Positions 28,001 through 42,476 of a stretch of DNA of 64,000 bases are shown here, piece by piece. The stretch comes from Ascaris suum (Eukaryota > Nematoda > Chromadorea > Rhabditida > Ascarididae). The notes beneath the pieces are model-generated. The model ran no database searches and was not told the origin of the DNA. It saw only the letters and a program-made list of their open reading frames with translations. Position 1 is the stretch's first letter. Every line of letters starts with the position of its first letter. The position numbers and the translations under genes are program-made. The stretch is from NCBI GenBank assembly GCA_013433145.1, contig CM024183.1, forward strand, positions 1,873,001 to 1,937,000. The letters run 5' to 3'.

Positions 28001-29750
28001 GAATAGGCTTATTTTCCACCGAATTAACGATATTTTAGAGTTTTATTTGTTGTTGTATAATTAAGCTTGTTTAAGTATTATTATGCGTTACTCTTGCAGA
28101 AATATTCGAATAGATTTCTCACTTTAGAAAAAAAAAGAACTTCATAATGACGAATATTTTTTCATCTTTGTTTTCCACTAATTTAACGAGTGGGAGGGAA
28201 GAGAGGTGGGGGAGGAGGTAAAGCAGCAGGAAGAGATAGATGGCTTCACCATAACAATTTTTATCGCAAAAATACTAAATTTTATGCCTCAAGTTAATTC
28301 ATAAATTCATTACGATTTACTATAATTCGTTTAAATTTTCAATCATTGACGGCGCTATATTTTTACTAAACTCTTGTATTTCAATATTATGTCGAACGTT
28401 TCAAAAATTTCCCGCCTATCACATCACGTCATCATCGATGAAAAATCACTTCAATTTTTGAATGTACAGATGCACATTATAGAATTGTTTAAAGTGTCTA
28501 GTGGTCTCTAAATTTGCATTTTTCAATTTAAATTCGGTGAAAAGAAATTTCAATTTCAATTTGAGTTTAAGTTCGATTCTTTTTATAAGTTAGCATGTTA
28601 ATTTCGGACAGTTTTGCACCCCAAATTTTGGTATTTCGGTTCATTTTTGATGTTTGGATTCGTACTGACGGATGAAAATCATCTGCCTCTATTTATTTCG
28701 CTATGAGTTTGTGGATTTAACACGATAAAAGTGATGTGCGAACGGCGCCATCACGACAGTTTGTTTTTGGTCAATTCAAAAAGTGTAGAAGAAAAATTAA
28801 AATTCAATTCTCAGTTTAGTCGGTCGGTAAAATAGATATGCAAATTTTAGATTGCATGTAATGAAATACCACCAACGACTTCACCGAATAGAAAATTTTA
28901 AATGGAAATTTTGGTGTAGCTTCCTTCTATTTAAGCAAAAATTATCCGAAGATGGTGCAGAAAACCTTTGGAGTATTCCAAAAGGCCAGCAAAATTTTAA
29001 GACATGAATATTTACAACATCAAAATCTTAGCGCTGGAGGATGGGCGAGGGGGGAGGGAACAAGTCACTTCGTTCTCCTATTCTCTCCGTTAGCTTAGCC
29101 CGTTATCTGTACGAGTATTAAAGAAAACGAGACAGTAGTGAACAGCGGCAACAAATGGCTAAATCATGAGACACTTTCATAGCAAAATATGACTTAAAAT
29201 CAAAATCTCTATGAGCAAAATCATCACAAAAACGATGAGTTTCAACCCTCCTCCTTCTGCTACTCCCCTCCCCCATTGTTTTTTTTTTTTTGGTGACAAT
29301 TGCATAGTGAAAGACTTGAAAAGAAGTTGGCAACGAATATACAGGAAACGTTTATGGGGAATAATAATAAACTTACCAGCAACACCACAAATTAATGCGT
29401 ATTTCCACCCGTCTGTCTGCTTATTTAATTTCTGAATTAGTAGTTGACCGGTCGAGTTGTTTTTGAATTTACCGTACTGACAAACTTGCATATTTGAGAT
29501 ATGTAAGAGGCAGATTAAATTTGCATATTTATAATATCCAAATTTCATTTTAACATTAACTGACAACACTATTTCAGGGATGGTTTCATATTGTGGTTTC
29601 AAAGCGGATATCGATTATCGATATGGACCGACAATCGATGAATTGGTCGAAACAACCCTAAATATCCTCGAAAAAACAGGCGGACCAAATGCTTACATCA
29701 ATATCAAATATATCATACCAACTTATCAGAGTTGCACAGGAGCTCACTGA
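25087..29750 (+). CDS. Parkin co-regulated gene protein (PACRG)
   Basis: PACRG is an alpha-helical-repeat protein of the inner junction between the A and B tubules of ciliary doublet microtubules. In nematodes cilia occur only on sensory neurons. The model has six exons: 25087-25281, 25632-25715, 25945-26130, 26807-26896, 27511-27652 and 29578-29750. They total 870 bases and encode 289 aa; vertebrate PACRG is of similar size. The conserved domain starts at FRIIYDGGGLPVRIDH (100-115). It continues with PYRFIAERGVTDLL (156-169), then ALVPYYRQLLPPL (220-232), IDYRYGPTIDELVETTL, and ends GGPNAYINIKYIIPTYQSC, matching the family's NAFINIKYVVPTYESC tail. The N-terminal 93 residues are basic and less conserved. 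The donor at 27653 (GTTCGT) is weak. Direct joining to the last exon leaves that loop only a couple of residues shorter than in human PACRG, so no exon need be missing there. Confidence 0.93.
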
Positions 29751-30796
29751 AATCTGTAATACAATTCGCTTTAGAAAATCGGTCAACACATAGAAGAAGA
29801 GAACGATCGATGATGAAAAAAAATATATATATATTTCTTTCTTTATCTTCATTTAGATTTTATTTCATTTTATCATTTCTTGCTTGATTTTTACGTGTTA
29901 TTTCTTCTCTATAAAGGAAGATATCGTCTATACAATAGATCGTGAAATAGCTAATGTCCATTCTTGTTTGGATATATTTGTTTTGTCCACTAACTTATTT
30001 GTAGCTTGATTTAACATTCCTCTGACCACATTTATTGAATTTTTCAAACTATCTCTCTAATTGAATTTGCATATTCAATGAGAATTATTTCATATACTAT
30101 TGACTTAGTTTTGACTTAATTCAGCGATCAAATTTTCATATGTCGCAAAATAGCTTATAAATCGGCTCTTCTCCAGCTGACCATTGCTTCTGATGGATTC
30201 CTACTATTCACTTACTAATTTTGCTTCTAAAATTGTATAGCGTTTGGTAATTTAATGCCTTTTCAAGTATTAGTCAACGGCCGATGATATACAGGTAGGA
30301 AATTCAAGAAACCGTCTGGCTGTTGTAGTTAAAAACTATTTCGTTTCATCAATAAGCGCTAATCCGTTATCTTCTACTTCCGATCCTACTGTGTCATAAA
30401 TTATGAAATAACATTTCTATGAACTTGAAACTTCGCTTTGTTAAATATGCTACTCGAAATCCCAATAAATCGATTAGTTTGACTATTGTCTTGGGCGCAT
30501 TTTTAATAATCTCTTTGTAACGCATAAAATTATGATATGTGGAACTAAATATTCAACATCCATATTTTCGAATACACACTGAAAGATTCATATAATATGA
30601 GGAAGAGGCATAGGGAGAGGGAAGGGGGTGGGTGAGGTATTAAAACAAATATAGGTTACTCAGTATAGGTTATACGAGGAATTATAAATGGTCACAAGAT
30701 TATTGCGAATGGAAATTAAACAAATACTCCTCATATATATATTTGCAATCCTTGAAATAAATTCTTAACACATTGAACGGATGTTTCATCTCTCAG

Positions 30797-30860
30797 AGAT
30801 GCCTATCTCACTGACGATCACATGAAAAGAGAGCCAACCGGACGGCTATTTGAAAAACTG
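30797..30860 (+). CDS. Possible orphan exon, unassigned
   Basis: After CATCTCTCAG, one base plus 21 codons stay open to a good GTATGT donor. The reading is DAYLTDDHMKREPTGRLFEK plus L. A short candidate exon upstream, ending CGGCCGATGATATACAG before GTAGGA at 30294, would join in phase. After the next acceptor (TTTAAGCAG at about 30942) the frame would end within four codons. No known family matches, and chance is a real possibility. Confidence 0.2.
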
Positions 30861-31629
30861 GTATGTGCATTAGCCCACCACCCAATCATTCAACCGCATA
30901 TCATTTGAGCTCTATTGCGAAACTAGTATTGCTTTTTAAGCAGACGCTTCATTGAGAGAATCCAACGTCTACGAAGTGTTCGAAATATTTACGAAATTTT
31001 TTTTTGTTGTTGTTGTTATGCGCTTCGTTAAATTTCGTTTGCAAAAAGGTTTTATTGCTTAGGTGATATTTGTGCGTAATGTATGTCTTTATATGTATAT
31101 ATGTCTATCATGTAATTTTAATTCAAGAATTCACTAAAAGATACGGACGAATTGATATAATTTAATGGATATACTCTATACTATTTGGATAGTGCTAATT
31201 ATTTTAAATTTCATCTATACCATAAGAAATCTCTATATTGATGTTAAAAGTTTATCGACTGATAGTTAAAAAAAAGATTATAATCATAAAAATAAGTCGA
31301 GAATTTCGACTTACTTTTGCGAATGTTGAGTTAACTTTTTAATATTTGATATTTAATATTTATAGTTAAATATTTATTGATATAGTTAAATTTAATGAAT
31401 AATTTTTTCAAAGTCTTATATTGTGGTGGGATTTTAAAAAAAGTCACGAGGTTTTATTTTAGCATTTTTCACGTATTTTTAAATCCCTTATGTATCGACA
31501 GTAAAGTTTTGCATTCTATACGTTCTAGTCATCGCCATTGGCAATTCCGTGTGGCGATTTTCAAGGTCGCCTCGTTTTTTTTTTTCCTTTGGGATGTTTC
31601 CTGCGCTAAACTGTTGAAAATTTTTTTAA

Positions 31630-31824
31630 CGTTGTTTTACTGTTTCTCTACGGATTGGAAAACACAGCGGGAAGTTTCGAATCGTCGGCATTTGTATGAA
31701 GAGCGGGAGATCTCAGAGAAACATAGCCGTCGAATACATCGGCAAAACCGAAAGTTTTTGCGGTGATAAAATAAAAGATATTTTAAACAACAATTATGAT
31801 AAAACACAAGGAAATTTAATGTAG
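31630..31824 (+). CDS. Coding-like open frame, unassigned
   Basis: A stop-to-stop frame of 64 codons in a patch clearly less AT-rich than its surroundings, with frequent RNY codons. It contains [20 protein letters not shown] followed by [12 protein letters not shown] possible acceptor (AACACAG) ends at 31667 inside the frame. An overlapping ATG frame (31395-31766) reads the same DNA as an arginine-rich product, and the reverse strand also stays open for about 44 codons. The coding strand, if any, is therefore uncertain. I do not recognise the product. Confidence 0.18.
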   Translation, partial: RCFTVSLRIGKHSGKFRIVGICMKSGRSQRNIAVEYIGKTESFCGDKIKDILNNNYDKTQGNLM

Positions 31825-31936
31825 TACTTTTTTCAGTGTTCTCATAGTGATTCTTCGCGAGTTCCATTTTCAGATTTTATTGCACTTTTACACTTTCTTC
31901 GATGAGCGCGTTTATATCACCTATATGTCCGTCTCG

Positions 31937-32087
<151 letters not shown>

Positions 32088-33903
32088 AATTTCACCTTCC
32101 GAACTATTGCAACTGCAGTTACAAAATTGCAAAATATATTACACTCTACACAAACCAGTAAATCATCTCCTTCTATGCTATAATCTGCGCAGATACGTTC
32201 ACCATGAATAAAATGTAGGCAGTCCAAGGAGAGCATTATACCACTTGGATTCTTCATTTATAACAATCGGGTTACAATGAAATGAATCTTTAATGGAATG
32301 TTCGTATGGGCGGTCACGTTAGTATCGTAACTAATATGACCACTCATACGAAGGTTTTAATAAAGGTTTTTCTAAAGCTCATAAAACTGGTTGCTGAAGC
32401 GAGGGAAATACGAAGACACATTATCATGCAACCTGCTGTTTCATTATTATTCTCGTTAATGAAGTGGCACGATATATGCATTTTACTTTCAATCATAAAT
32501 TCAATCAGCATTGAAAATTATTGAAAATGATTCAAAGAAATAATTTGTCTATATTTTAATATAACTAGCTGTACAAATCTTCTGCAAAGAATTGAAATTA
32601 TATGCTCCATAAAAATATATTCGCAGTGCATATCTTTGCAATATAGCAACTATTTATGTTTATATATGTTCATTTACTAGTTTTGTCTAAAAAACGACAT
32701 TAGATCTATTAGAATTGTAATTTTTAATGAATTTATTTTCTATCTTATAAAATGACATCCATTTTAATATTTTATGCTAAAGTAACGATTTTCAAATAAT
32801 TTAAGGGCACTTAAATATATCGAAAGATTTTCATTAATTTTCTAGTCGGTTGAATTTTATTTCATACTGTTAGAAATATTATTGATATTATTTAAAACTG
32901 TTATATTAAATATTGATATTAAAACTGTTAGAAAAAAAAAAAGAATTTTGCATAAAATATTATTAATAGCGATCATATCGTTTAAACGAAAAATGCATTG
33001 TTGTGAACCATTTGTAGTTTATTCGCAATTTACTGAACATAGGGAAGTATTTGTGTGAAATTAATGATACACATATGACGCCAAGGTTCTTGATGCGTTT
33101 CTTCACTTATTGCGCTCTGATTAATCAATAAAATAAACTACACTGATTCTTGAACTTATAAAATATGCATATTATATTTTATATAAGCCTAAGAACATCA
33201 TATATATAAGCCAAAGAAAATCGCATATATTCGGCAAAAGGGTCGATGAAATAATTTAGAATCTAATTTAGCAGATTTATCTATAGTAAAGACTATGAGT
33301 GTCAAAATTCGCACCTCTGAGCTCTATAGTGACTGCTAAACTGAAATCGTCACCAATATCTAGCAATAATACGCATTGCAAGACAAATTTGCATAAGAAG
33401 CATCGTTAAAATATGAGTGAAATTCTATTCATATTGACTTATTGGTTGAACTTTTGATCGCGAAATCATTCCTGTCATCACATTTTTGAAATAGGAAATG
33501 ATCAGTAGCTTTGAACGCATATTACGCTAACAATAGAAGAGATATGTGTATTTTAAAGACTTGAAGAGCAGCGGAAGAGCAAAATTTTATCAATTATCAA
33601 TCGGATTTGCTAAGAAGTTGGAAATTCAATCATGCGGCGCATATTCTGATAAAGTTTTTATCAATTGCAACATAGCATCATGCTATAAATTCTTTTATAA
33701 TTAATGAAATGTGAAGAGATTGTTCGATTTTTTTTCTTTAATATCTCCTAATTGAAATACTCATAAAAACTATTGTAATTCTTAATCTTATCATTTGAGG
33801 CATTTAATACGAACGTTGAGCATGTCGTCTTATATGAAATATGTACAAGCGAGTGTTTCCATTTCGGAGATCGTATCAAACTCACATAGGAGGACGATTG
33901 TAT

Positions 33904-33927
33904 ACACACACACACACACACACACAC
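33904..33927. repeat. CA dinucleotide microsatellite
   Basis: About twelve CA units bounded by TATA on both sides. Confidence 0.93.
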
Positions 33928-35005
33928 ATATAAAAGCAGAAATATTTTTGCGGCAATCACTCACAATGATCGAAATCGATGATAAAGGGAGGTGGAATAG
34001 AGCGTACACAAATGGAAAACTCGCCTACATAAAATGCCTCATCGAATTTATTCCAAAAAAAAAAAAAAATCTTATCTCTTGTTAAAACATTCAATGAGAA
34101 AATGATTTTTGAATTTGAAAAACAAAAAAAAAAACAATTTTTTCATCGATCAATTTTTCTTTTTTTTTTCTCTGACAATCTGAGCAAATGTTATTGCTGA
34201 TTAAAATAACACTTTATTTTTTTTTCATTGTGTACTTTTCATTGCAATATTTTCAATAATTGAAAAACAATTGATTAGATGCACTTGATGCACATGTGCA
34301 AATAAAACTAATCGAAAGATTACCTAAGTGTATCTCATTGTTTTATCGAATTTAATAAACGGATATGGGTAAAATGGGAGCATGAGCGAGGGGGAGGGGA
34401 AGTGAGATGTAACCTAGAGAGGTGAAAATTTGTTAGGAGAGGAGGATCATGGGATCATGGGTTTGCGGATTCGTTTAGAACAAAAAAAAATTCTATATAC
34501 ACATTAAGATTCGTCCATTTATTTCAGAATGGCTTTTTTAGCGATAGCTATCTGAATATATCATTTAACTTTACTCGAATATATCATTTTCGAACGAAAA
34601 ACATGCCTCTTAGCTCATTTCTAGTATTTCACAAGAAAAGACTTGATTTCCTTCGCCAAATATCAAAAAAGTTTATTAAACTTGGCAGTATAAGCTTGAT
34701 ATGGCACACTATGAAATGCATCAAATCATTTGTAGATTTATGCAAAAGCGTCAAAGGTATTGAGGTAGTGGTCGATAAATCGAATGCAAAGAGATGCAAA
34801 CTTTGGCTTGGCATTTTTTGCGACTAATGGAAGCACCGCTTCATCAATACGTAAAACTCCTTCATAACTTTTGCGATCACATATATCTTTCAAGGGAACG
34901 TTAACAAATTTCAAAGGAATGTTTTTTAAAAAAATAGTGGCTTTACTAATTTTTATAGGAATTGTTCGAATATAAAACAAACCATTGTTTTATTTTATTT
35001 TTTTT

Positions 35006-35018
35006 GGGGGGGGGGGGG
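35006..35018. repeat. G13 homopolymer after a T-rich run
   Basis: Thirteen G directly after an eight-base T run, followed by AAGGGAGGGAGG and AATGGGGAGGGG. It is one of the most G-dense patches in the window. Confidence 0.95.
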
Positions 35019-38000
35019 AAGGGAGGGAGGATAATGGGGAGGGGCGTATTTCGGAAGCGTTTATCACTGGAAGCGAAGATAGTCATCAAACCGATGAATA
35101 GAGGCGCAAAAAAAAAACCGTCGAGACATTTCTCGATCGCGTTACGAATGCATAGTTGCGGTGGATCTTTTTATTTTAACGAACATGAATTTTGTTTTTA
35201 TTGAATCTCTATCGAATCGATACGAAATAAGATCGTGTGAAGTTAAGACAATGATTTTGGCGTTAAATTTTTATTCAATAATATTTTTATACATATAAAA
35301 TGGGATATTATTCTATATATAAATTACTCCTCATCATTATTTTCTTTTAATTTTAGGTCAAGTACAATTGTGATCACACTCTATAAAATGTTGCTAGCAA
35401 AATGTATTTCCTATTTTGATCTAATCTTAAGCTTGACCTTAGGTCACTTTTCCAATGCAATTACGAAGCAACTAACATCAACGATGCATTGCATTTGATG
35501 AATAGCTAGACAAAGAATATAACGCTCAAATGGACCATATCGGGTCATATTTTGTAGGATATCTATATTGATTTTTGCTCACCTTTCTGGTCCAAATAAA
35601 AGCAAACGCTGATATAAAGAACGAATACAAAACTGTTTGGCCATATAAAGGTGGTCATTATAAGCGCCGGAAATTAAAACCACATTTTACCGATCGTTTC
35701 ATAGAATATATCTGTGGAATATTTTTCAAAATATTTTATATTGTTTTTTTTTTTTGCTCATTGTATTGTACTAATTAAAATTTTACCTTGCAAATTTCTT
35801 CAATTAAAACATTTTCATCATTTCGTGATTGATTACTCTTTTAATTCTCTTTTCATTCGATAAATAAAATTTTCTCTTACAATATTTTACAAATATCGAA
35901 AATATTTTTAATGTGTTTTTTATCTTTTATGGATATTATAAGAAAAAATATATATATTTCTTTAATTTTTCAATTAAATAAAATATATTGAATTATTTGT
36001 ATAAAGTATATTTACAATGATCGAAGTTTGAACGAAAAATCACTTATTTTAATGATCAGAAATCAATATACAATGCCAAATCACATTTCATTTTGCGCAA
36101 TTTTTTTTTTTTTAAATATTTTGGCTGAATACGCCAATTTCACTTTTATTTCAATACTTTCATCGTCATTCATTCAAACATATCTATAATGTTGTTAGCT
36201 AAAATTTTTTACAAATTGAGCACTCAGAATTAATTTCTTTTTCAATGAGGCGATTTCTTGAAGTAAGTATTTTCGCCTTTAATTTGTTACCTTTATAAGA
36301 TTGTTGAGAAATGTGCTATCGAAGTTCGATATTAACGTTACTGCTGTCATCACATCGTCAGTAACGCTTATTGCTCACTTCGTGCGTCCTTTTTTTTTCC
36401 ACTCTCGATGTGGAATTATTAAGGAAATTATTAGCATGTTTTTTAAAAAATTTTATGCTATGCTTTATGCTATAATATTTTAACAGAAAAAATGTGTTAT
36501 AATAACATATTTTCATTAATTATTAATAATTTCATCTATTCTTTTAATAATACTTGACGATCCTTAGTTAACTTTTAACGAGCAAGCTTAATTCTCAAGC
36601 TTAGAGAAACGTTTTAATTATTGGCTATTTATATTTTGCTCATCGAAAACGTTTTTGCTTTAGTTACGTTAAAATCGAATAGTTCCTCATTATCTGATAT
36701 GAAATTTCGCATTGCATTTGTTGATTTCTTTCAAATATCAACGACTATTCTAATAATAATAATAGCAATAATAAATATTATTATATTGGTATCTCTTGCA
36801 ATCAATAAGCTTGTTGTTGTGATGGCCCAATACAATAAAGCAGCGCTTCGTATTTTAGCAATCTCATACTCCTCCCAATAGGATGATATCTAATAGGATG
36901 TGAACCCTATTCTTTAACCGACAATCAACAGGTTATCGCGATTTGTACGATTTTCTATTGCGCTGTGGATAAATTTTTCCTTTACATTCCAATGCAAATG
37001 TTTTAAATCTTTTTCTGCGCTAGAAATAATGATGATTCTTTTTATATTTTTGAAATATTTGCGTCTTTTTTTTTCCAATGCGAATTTCTTTTGATGTTTG
37101 AGAAGTTTCTAACTGAGAAAAAATAAATTGCATAACGATATTCGCCTCATTAAAGCAATAAACAACGAATTATTATGGCAATGCTTAATGCAACGATGAC
37201 ATAAATAAATTTTCCTGTTGCATATTCTTAAGTGTTTTTGAATTATTTTAAATCCAACAACTTCAAGTAATTTAAGCTAAACTCATTGACGAACCAACAT
37301 TCTAGTTAACGAAACTGCCGTGAATCGAATTCACTTGTATCGTTGATAATGTGCTATACTTTTGCTGACTTGAAACGTTTTTGGAAAACGCTTTATACTA
37401 GTTAAACAATTGCAAGTTTTATAATGCAAAACCTAGCCGTTTTCTTTCTCTCGCCGTTTCCCTCCCCTCACTTATCCATCGCCTTTCCTACGAGGAATAT
37501 TTCAAGCGGGTGTTATGGGTCAGTGGTTCGCAACCATTTTGATTTCCATTCGAAACAATGTAGCGCCAAAAGAAATTGCATACTTTCCTAATTGATATCA
37601 AAAAAAGACAACACTCGATGAGAAATCGCCTCATTCTTGTATCGCCTTATAAAGAATTCCATCATTTATTCTTTTTTTTTCTTTTGAAAACCAAAATTTA
37701 TAGCATCAATAAATTCAAAGAAACATTGTCCTCTTTAATTAAATTTAGTAGTTGAGTTCAACATTTACTCTATAGTTTATATGCATACAATTTTTATCTT
37801 CTAAGAATTTTGTTCGCTATGTTTCACATAAATGAACAACACATATCGTATAGAGTTGTGATTCACATTGCGTTTTTTTTTAACGCAAAGAAATTCTAGA
37901 TTGCAAGAAATAATAAAGCGTGCATAGTAATTCATTCATGTTGTAATTGGCCCCATTGCTTTCGCATATCTTTTATTAAAACCGCTTCTTTTCCACTCCA

Positions 38001-41000
38001 TCTGCTATCGAATGGGGCTCGATCCATTATTTTGTGGCATACCTTGAAGGTGATGGGTAAGTCGATATTATGCCCCAAATCTCGCAACTTTCACTTCCAT
38101 TGTTGGAGCTAAGAAACAGAAGGATGCATACAGATGCTTGCTTTAATGTGTTTTGCAGTTACTATTATTATGATCATAACCTCTAGATGTAAATTAAGTC
38201 TATATTCTGGCATATTTTGCAAAACAACTGAGCTTAAGAGATTGTGTTCAGTAGTTACTCTAATTAAGGGATTTTCCAAATCCGTGGTGGGAGGGGGTGG
38301 GGGGAGACGAAGTGCATATTGTACCTCATATCGATTATTGCCATGGTCTGCTTCCGCGTTACTGTTGAGTAGCAGCTTAAAAGAATTGCCTAAAAATAGA
38401 TTGGGACATATTTTAACGCCTCTAAGAAGAAACGCAGCTAACCACTATCATTTCAGGATACTATTTTTCAGGACATTTCAGGATATCTTAAGAAAAATTT
38501 TACGGATACATCTTCTTTATACCTCTAATCATTAAATTCACTTTCTAATATACTTATCTATTTCCTATTAATTTTTTAGATCACATATCATAGCACAAAT
38601 AATAAAATTGAAAAAATTTTATTTAATTAATGAATTATCACCATTGTGTTCTATAAAGATCACATCTCATTTACGAATTGTGTGCAAAAGATAGAAATTA
38701 AAACCGAAATTTCTTTAAAAAAAAAAAACAAGAGAAACTGCAAAATGAATAGATGAAAATTGCTCGTATGGCAATCATTACGTTACATTCTAAAAACTTC
38801 TATTCATTTTCATGAGTTCAAAAATTAATTCATTCATTCAAAAAGTTATCGTAAAATCGACCACAATAATGTGGAATTTTTTTTTAATTCTATTCTATGA
38901 GAAATTTTTTCTTTCTTAGTGATCGTTGACGAAAATTCAATAAATAATTGAACAAACTCTCAATGAATCTTTTGTCTATCGGTTTGTCTGTATGAATGTT
39001 GGTGTTTATCCGTCTGTCCATTACTTATAACTTATTAGCCACTGAAAATATGCTGATTAAATTTCTTGCTTTCAATAAACGTTTGTGAAATTTTAAATTC
39101 TATGTAATTTGTATTGATTGATTATCTCATTCATAAATTGTAAATAATTAAAAATTAGAGAAGTTAAAAGAAAATTTATGAATTATTTAATTTCATAGAA
39201 AATAAAGTAATTTAAGAGGAATTTTTCAATTGGAGGAGATTTTTACAATCATTTTGTCATATTTGAAAGAGCATATAAGGCGATATTTCTTTGTTTTTTT
39301 TTTTCTTAAATATTGATTGAACAGATTGATTTAATTGAGTGAGTCGAAAAAAAAAATCGTACCATCCTTCTTGATACACACACATTTCCCACATATTTCG
39401 TTATCAAAAGTGATCTATAGCCGCAATTTCACATTCATTCCGTTGAAATCTATCGTAAATATATTTCACAATTTTGTTCGTAATTTTATTAATGTCTATT
39501 CTTCGCGAAAATTTGCTCTTTAAACAAATATTAAAAATTTTAAAATATTTCGTAGGGTTTTTTTTTTAAATCACCAAAAATAAAGGATCAAGATAAGCGC
39601 CGATCTCGATCGCAATTGACTGCAATGTGATTTTTAGCGTATAAAAGCATTTAGCTGTGCATTTAGAGCATTCGATATAAGTATAAATAAACTGAAGCGG
39701 AAATAACATCTTCATATGTGCTTTGCTAAATTGGAACCAATCAGTAATGACTGCGAGATTAGCGAATTATTACCTTGATTTAAGTTTTTCCTTTCATAAA
39801 TGATGGAAATTTGTGAATCTTACGATTGATAGAAATCATCAATCGTTACATGAGATTTTATTCAACATGCAAGTTCCCTCAGATAGAATGAATTAAAGAA
39901 CAACTCGACTATTGAGTGATAATTCAGCAGATATGCACAACAGAAACAAATATGCACAGATATGCTCATACCACAGACTTGCATGGACATCTAAATGCTT
40001 CATATAAGTACACATTTGCACTTCTTTATTCATTCTTCACACAACGATAGGAAATTTTTACTCTTTTTCGAGTTTATGGAAAGTAATATAACTTCCAAAG
40101 CAGTACACTCAGAAAATCGTATTCCTTTTCATCGCTTGAAATGTCTGCTATGATGTTTCTACTTATGAGAAGAAATAATGATGGGTCATTTTTTTTACTC
40201 AATGATAAATTACTACAGTAATAATGGAATGGTCTGATTTGTTAACGGATTTTCTCGGGATTTTTTTCTTTGCATAGTCAAGAGATGATGGCATGTGAAA
40301 ATAAAAGGTAAACAAAACAACTGTGAAATTCTTTAATTAATGGAACATCTTCCAATATATGACCACACTGAAATTCGATCACCTATACATCACATAAAGT
40401 TCATCTGAAGCCGTCTCATTGCATAAGAATTTTTTTTTCATTTTTAAGATACATAGTGACGTAATTTTGGTATCACCGAAGTGATATCGTTCACATCGTC
40501 AAGTTCACGAACTCCCGAATGACATCGGGGTGTTGCTAAACTTCAAGGAGACGCTTGCAAGAAAATAGCTTTCAGTATCATTCTAGAGAGATCGTTTGAA
40601 ATTTTGCACATTTTCATTGCAAAACGATCCACGCGACATTGATAAGAATTTTCGTCATTATTGTCATAGACGAATGCAATGAGAAACGAGGTGTTACCGT
40701 TTTTTCTTTGAAAACAGTTCAACGGGGGTAGTTGATTTCTTTCATTAGGAGGCAACAATCTAGCATTTTTAACGTGAACAGGTTTTTAGCTGAGACACAT
40801 AAAACGTCACTAAGCAATGCTACGTAACTAACCGTCTACGCAAGTGGCACAATGATGACAACTAATGCATACTGAAGATTGATACTCATGCTTGCCTTGT
40901 TTCATTTTTTTTTTCGATCATACAGTTTGCACAAACGATTTCCACTATTCTAACCCATGGGGAAATATTTCTGCTGCATTAGAATCCATTCACAATCCAA

Positions 41001-41014
41001 AAAAAAAATTATAT

Positions 41015-41435
41015 AAATGTTATATATGCAATATATTAATGCAACAATTGCAATATCATATATAAACAGAATCATGCAACATCGTAATGTGACATAGTAG
41101 TTTCGTAATCTAACACGTGTAATGTCATACTGGAACATTTGCAATATCATAACACATACAATATCACAATAGAAGTGCATTATTATAGCATAAAACATGC
41201 ACTGTCATAATGTAGCATATGCAATATCATAATGTACCATGTGCAAAGTCATAATGTAATATATGCAATAATGTAATATACGTAACACATACAATTACAT
41301 AATGTAATATATGCAGTGTCATAATATCTGCAATATCATAATATAGGATACACAATATCGTAATGCAACATGCACAATGTAGCATATGCAATATCATAAT
41401 ATGACATATGCAATGTTATAACTCGACATTGCATA
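41015..41435. repeat. Degenerate 22-bp tandem array
   Basis: The unit is GCAATATCATAATGTA followed by RCATAT. Clean copies start at 41199, 41221, 41243 and 41265, exactly 22 bases apart. Before and after these the units are diverged, shortened or partly deleted, but GCAATATCATAATRT recurs to about 41430. Around twenty units or remnants fit in the 420 bases. The array is not coding on either strand. Confidence 0.88.
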
Positions 41436-42324
41436 GCTCAATTTCTGTTTAATATTATCCTAAATGAACGGGTAATGGTTACGTTTGATGTGCTCTACAG
41501 TAAGCGGGACGGATATGCTCAGATGATGTCGTACAGCAAACACTTCATTAATTTGCAATCTTTTATGCACTGGAACAGCTCATAGCAACGGAACTCATTG
41601 TACAGATTGTATAGCCAAGCCTGAAGCTTTTTTTCGGAGTGAAAATATTTCCCCGTAACCTCGTCCGGTCGTAGACACTTTCCGGATTGTGAAAGTCTCT
41701 TAGAAAATTTCGGCGTTGTCGACTAAATATTTTAAATTTCAAGTCTCGCCATTAACAATAAAAATTCGTCGTATTACCTATCAATTCCAGAAACCACTGA
41801 AAGATTTGAATACTGAGAAAATTTTATTATTAGCATTTATGAGAGCAATATTACAATAGAAGTTGATATATTGGCTACATTTAGTGTCTCTTATATAATA
41901 CGCGTTCTCTTAGACATTTATTGTGTTTAATATGATTTTTGGTGTTCTCTTTGATAACTCTTTGTTAGTGTTTTTTCGTATTCAGATGAAAAACATTCGA
42001 AATTTGTAGACGAACGTTTTTTTTTTTTCTGAAATGTTTTCTTACGCTTTTTAAAAGAAATTTCCAATTTATTTTCGAATTTTCTCTTTTCTTTTGCCTC
42101 TTTTTAAGCTTGACAAAAAATTCTATAAAGCAAACAGTTATCATTCTTATCAAAGATTCGCCAAAAAAAAAACACATTCCATACGAGCGATCGTCTTGGA
42201 GTATATTTCCATTTCTTTTTTGTCTCTAATACATTTCTAAAAAATTTCAATACCTATTTTTATTTGCAAAAAAAATTGTTTTTTAGTTAGCAAAAATTTC
42301 AGCAAGCCTTTCTAATATGTTTTC

Positions 42325-42476
<152 letters not shown>

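Noticed and set aside
29177..29602. 141-codon minus-strand frame overlapping the last PACRG exon
   Set aside because: Mostly intron antisense and low complexity; the opposite strand carries the conserved PACRG C-terminus.
31395..31766. 123-codon ATG frame on the + strand
   Set aside because: Mostly low-complexity Phe/Leu from T runs. The only coding-like part fits a different frame better.
34738..34980. 80-codon minus frame and an overlapping plus frame at 34603-34827
   Set aside because: Open on both strands without splice sites or a recognisable motif; compatible with chance.
38134..38535. 133-codon ATG frame on the + strand, the longest in the window
   Set aside because: It reads through a G-rich patch as a poly-Gly run, has no family resemblance and lacks RNY codon bias. 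At this composition many long frames are expected by chance.
40543..40758. 71-codon minus frame beginning MLPPNERNQLPPLNCF
   Set aside because: Protein-like to the eye, but no splice signals, homology or compositional support.
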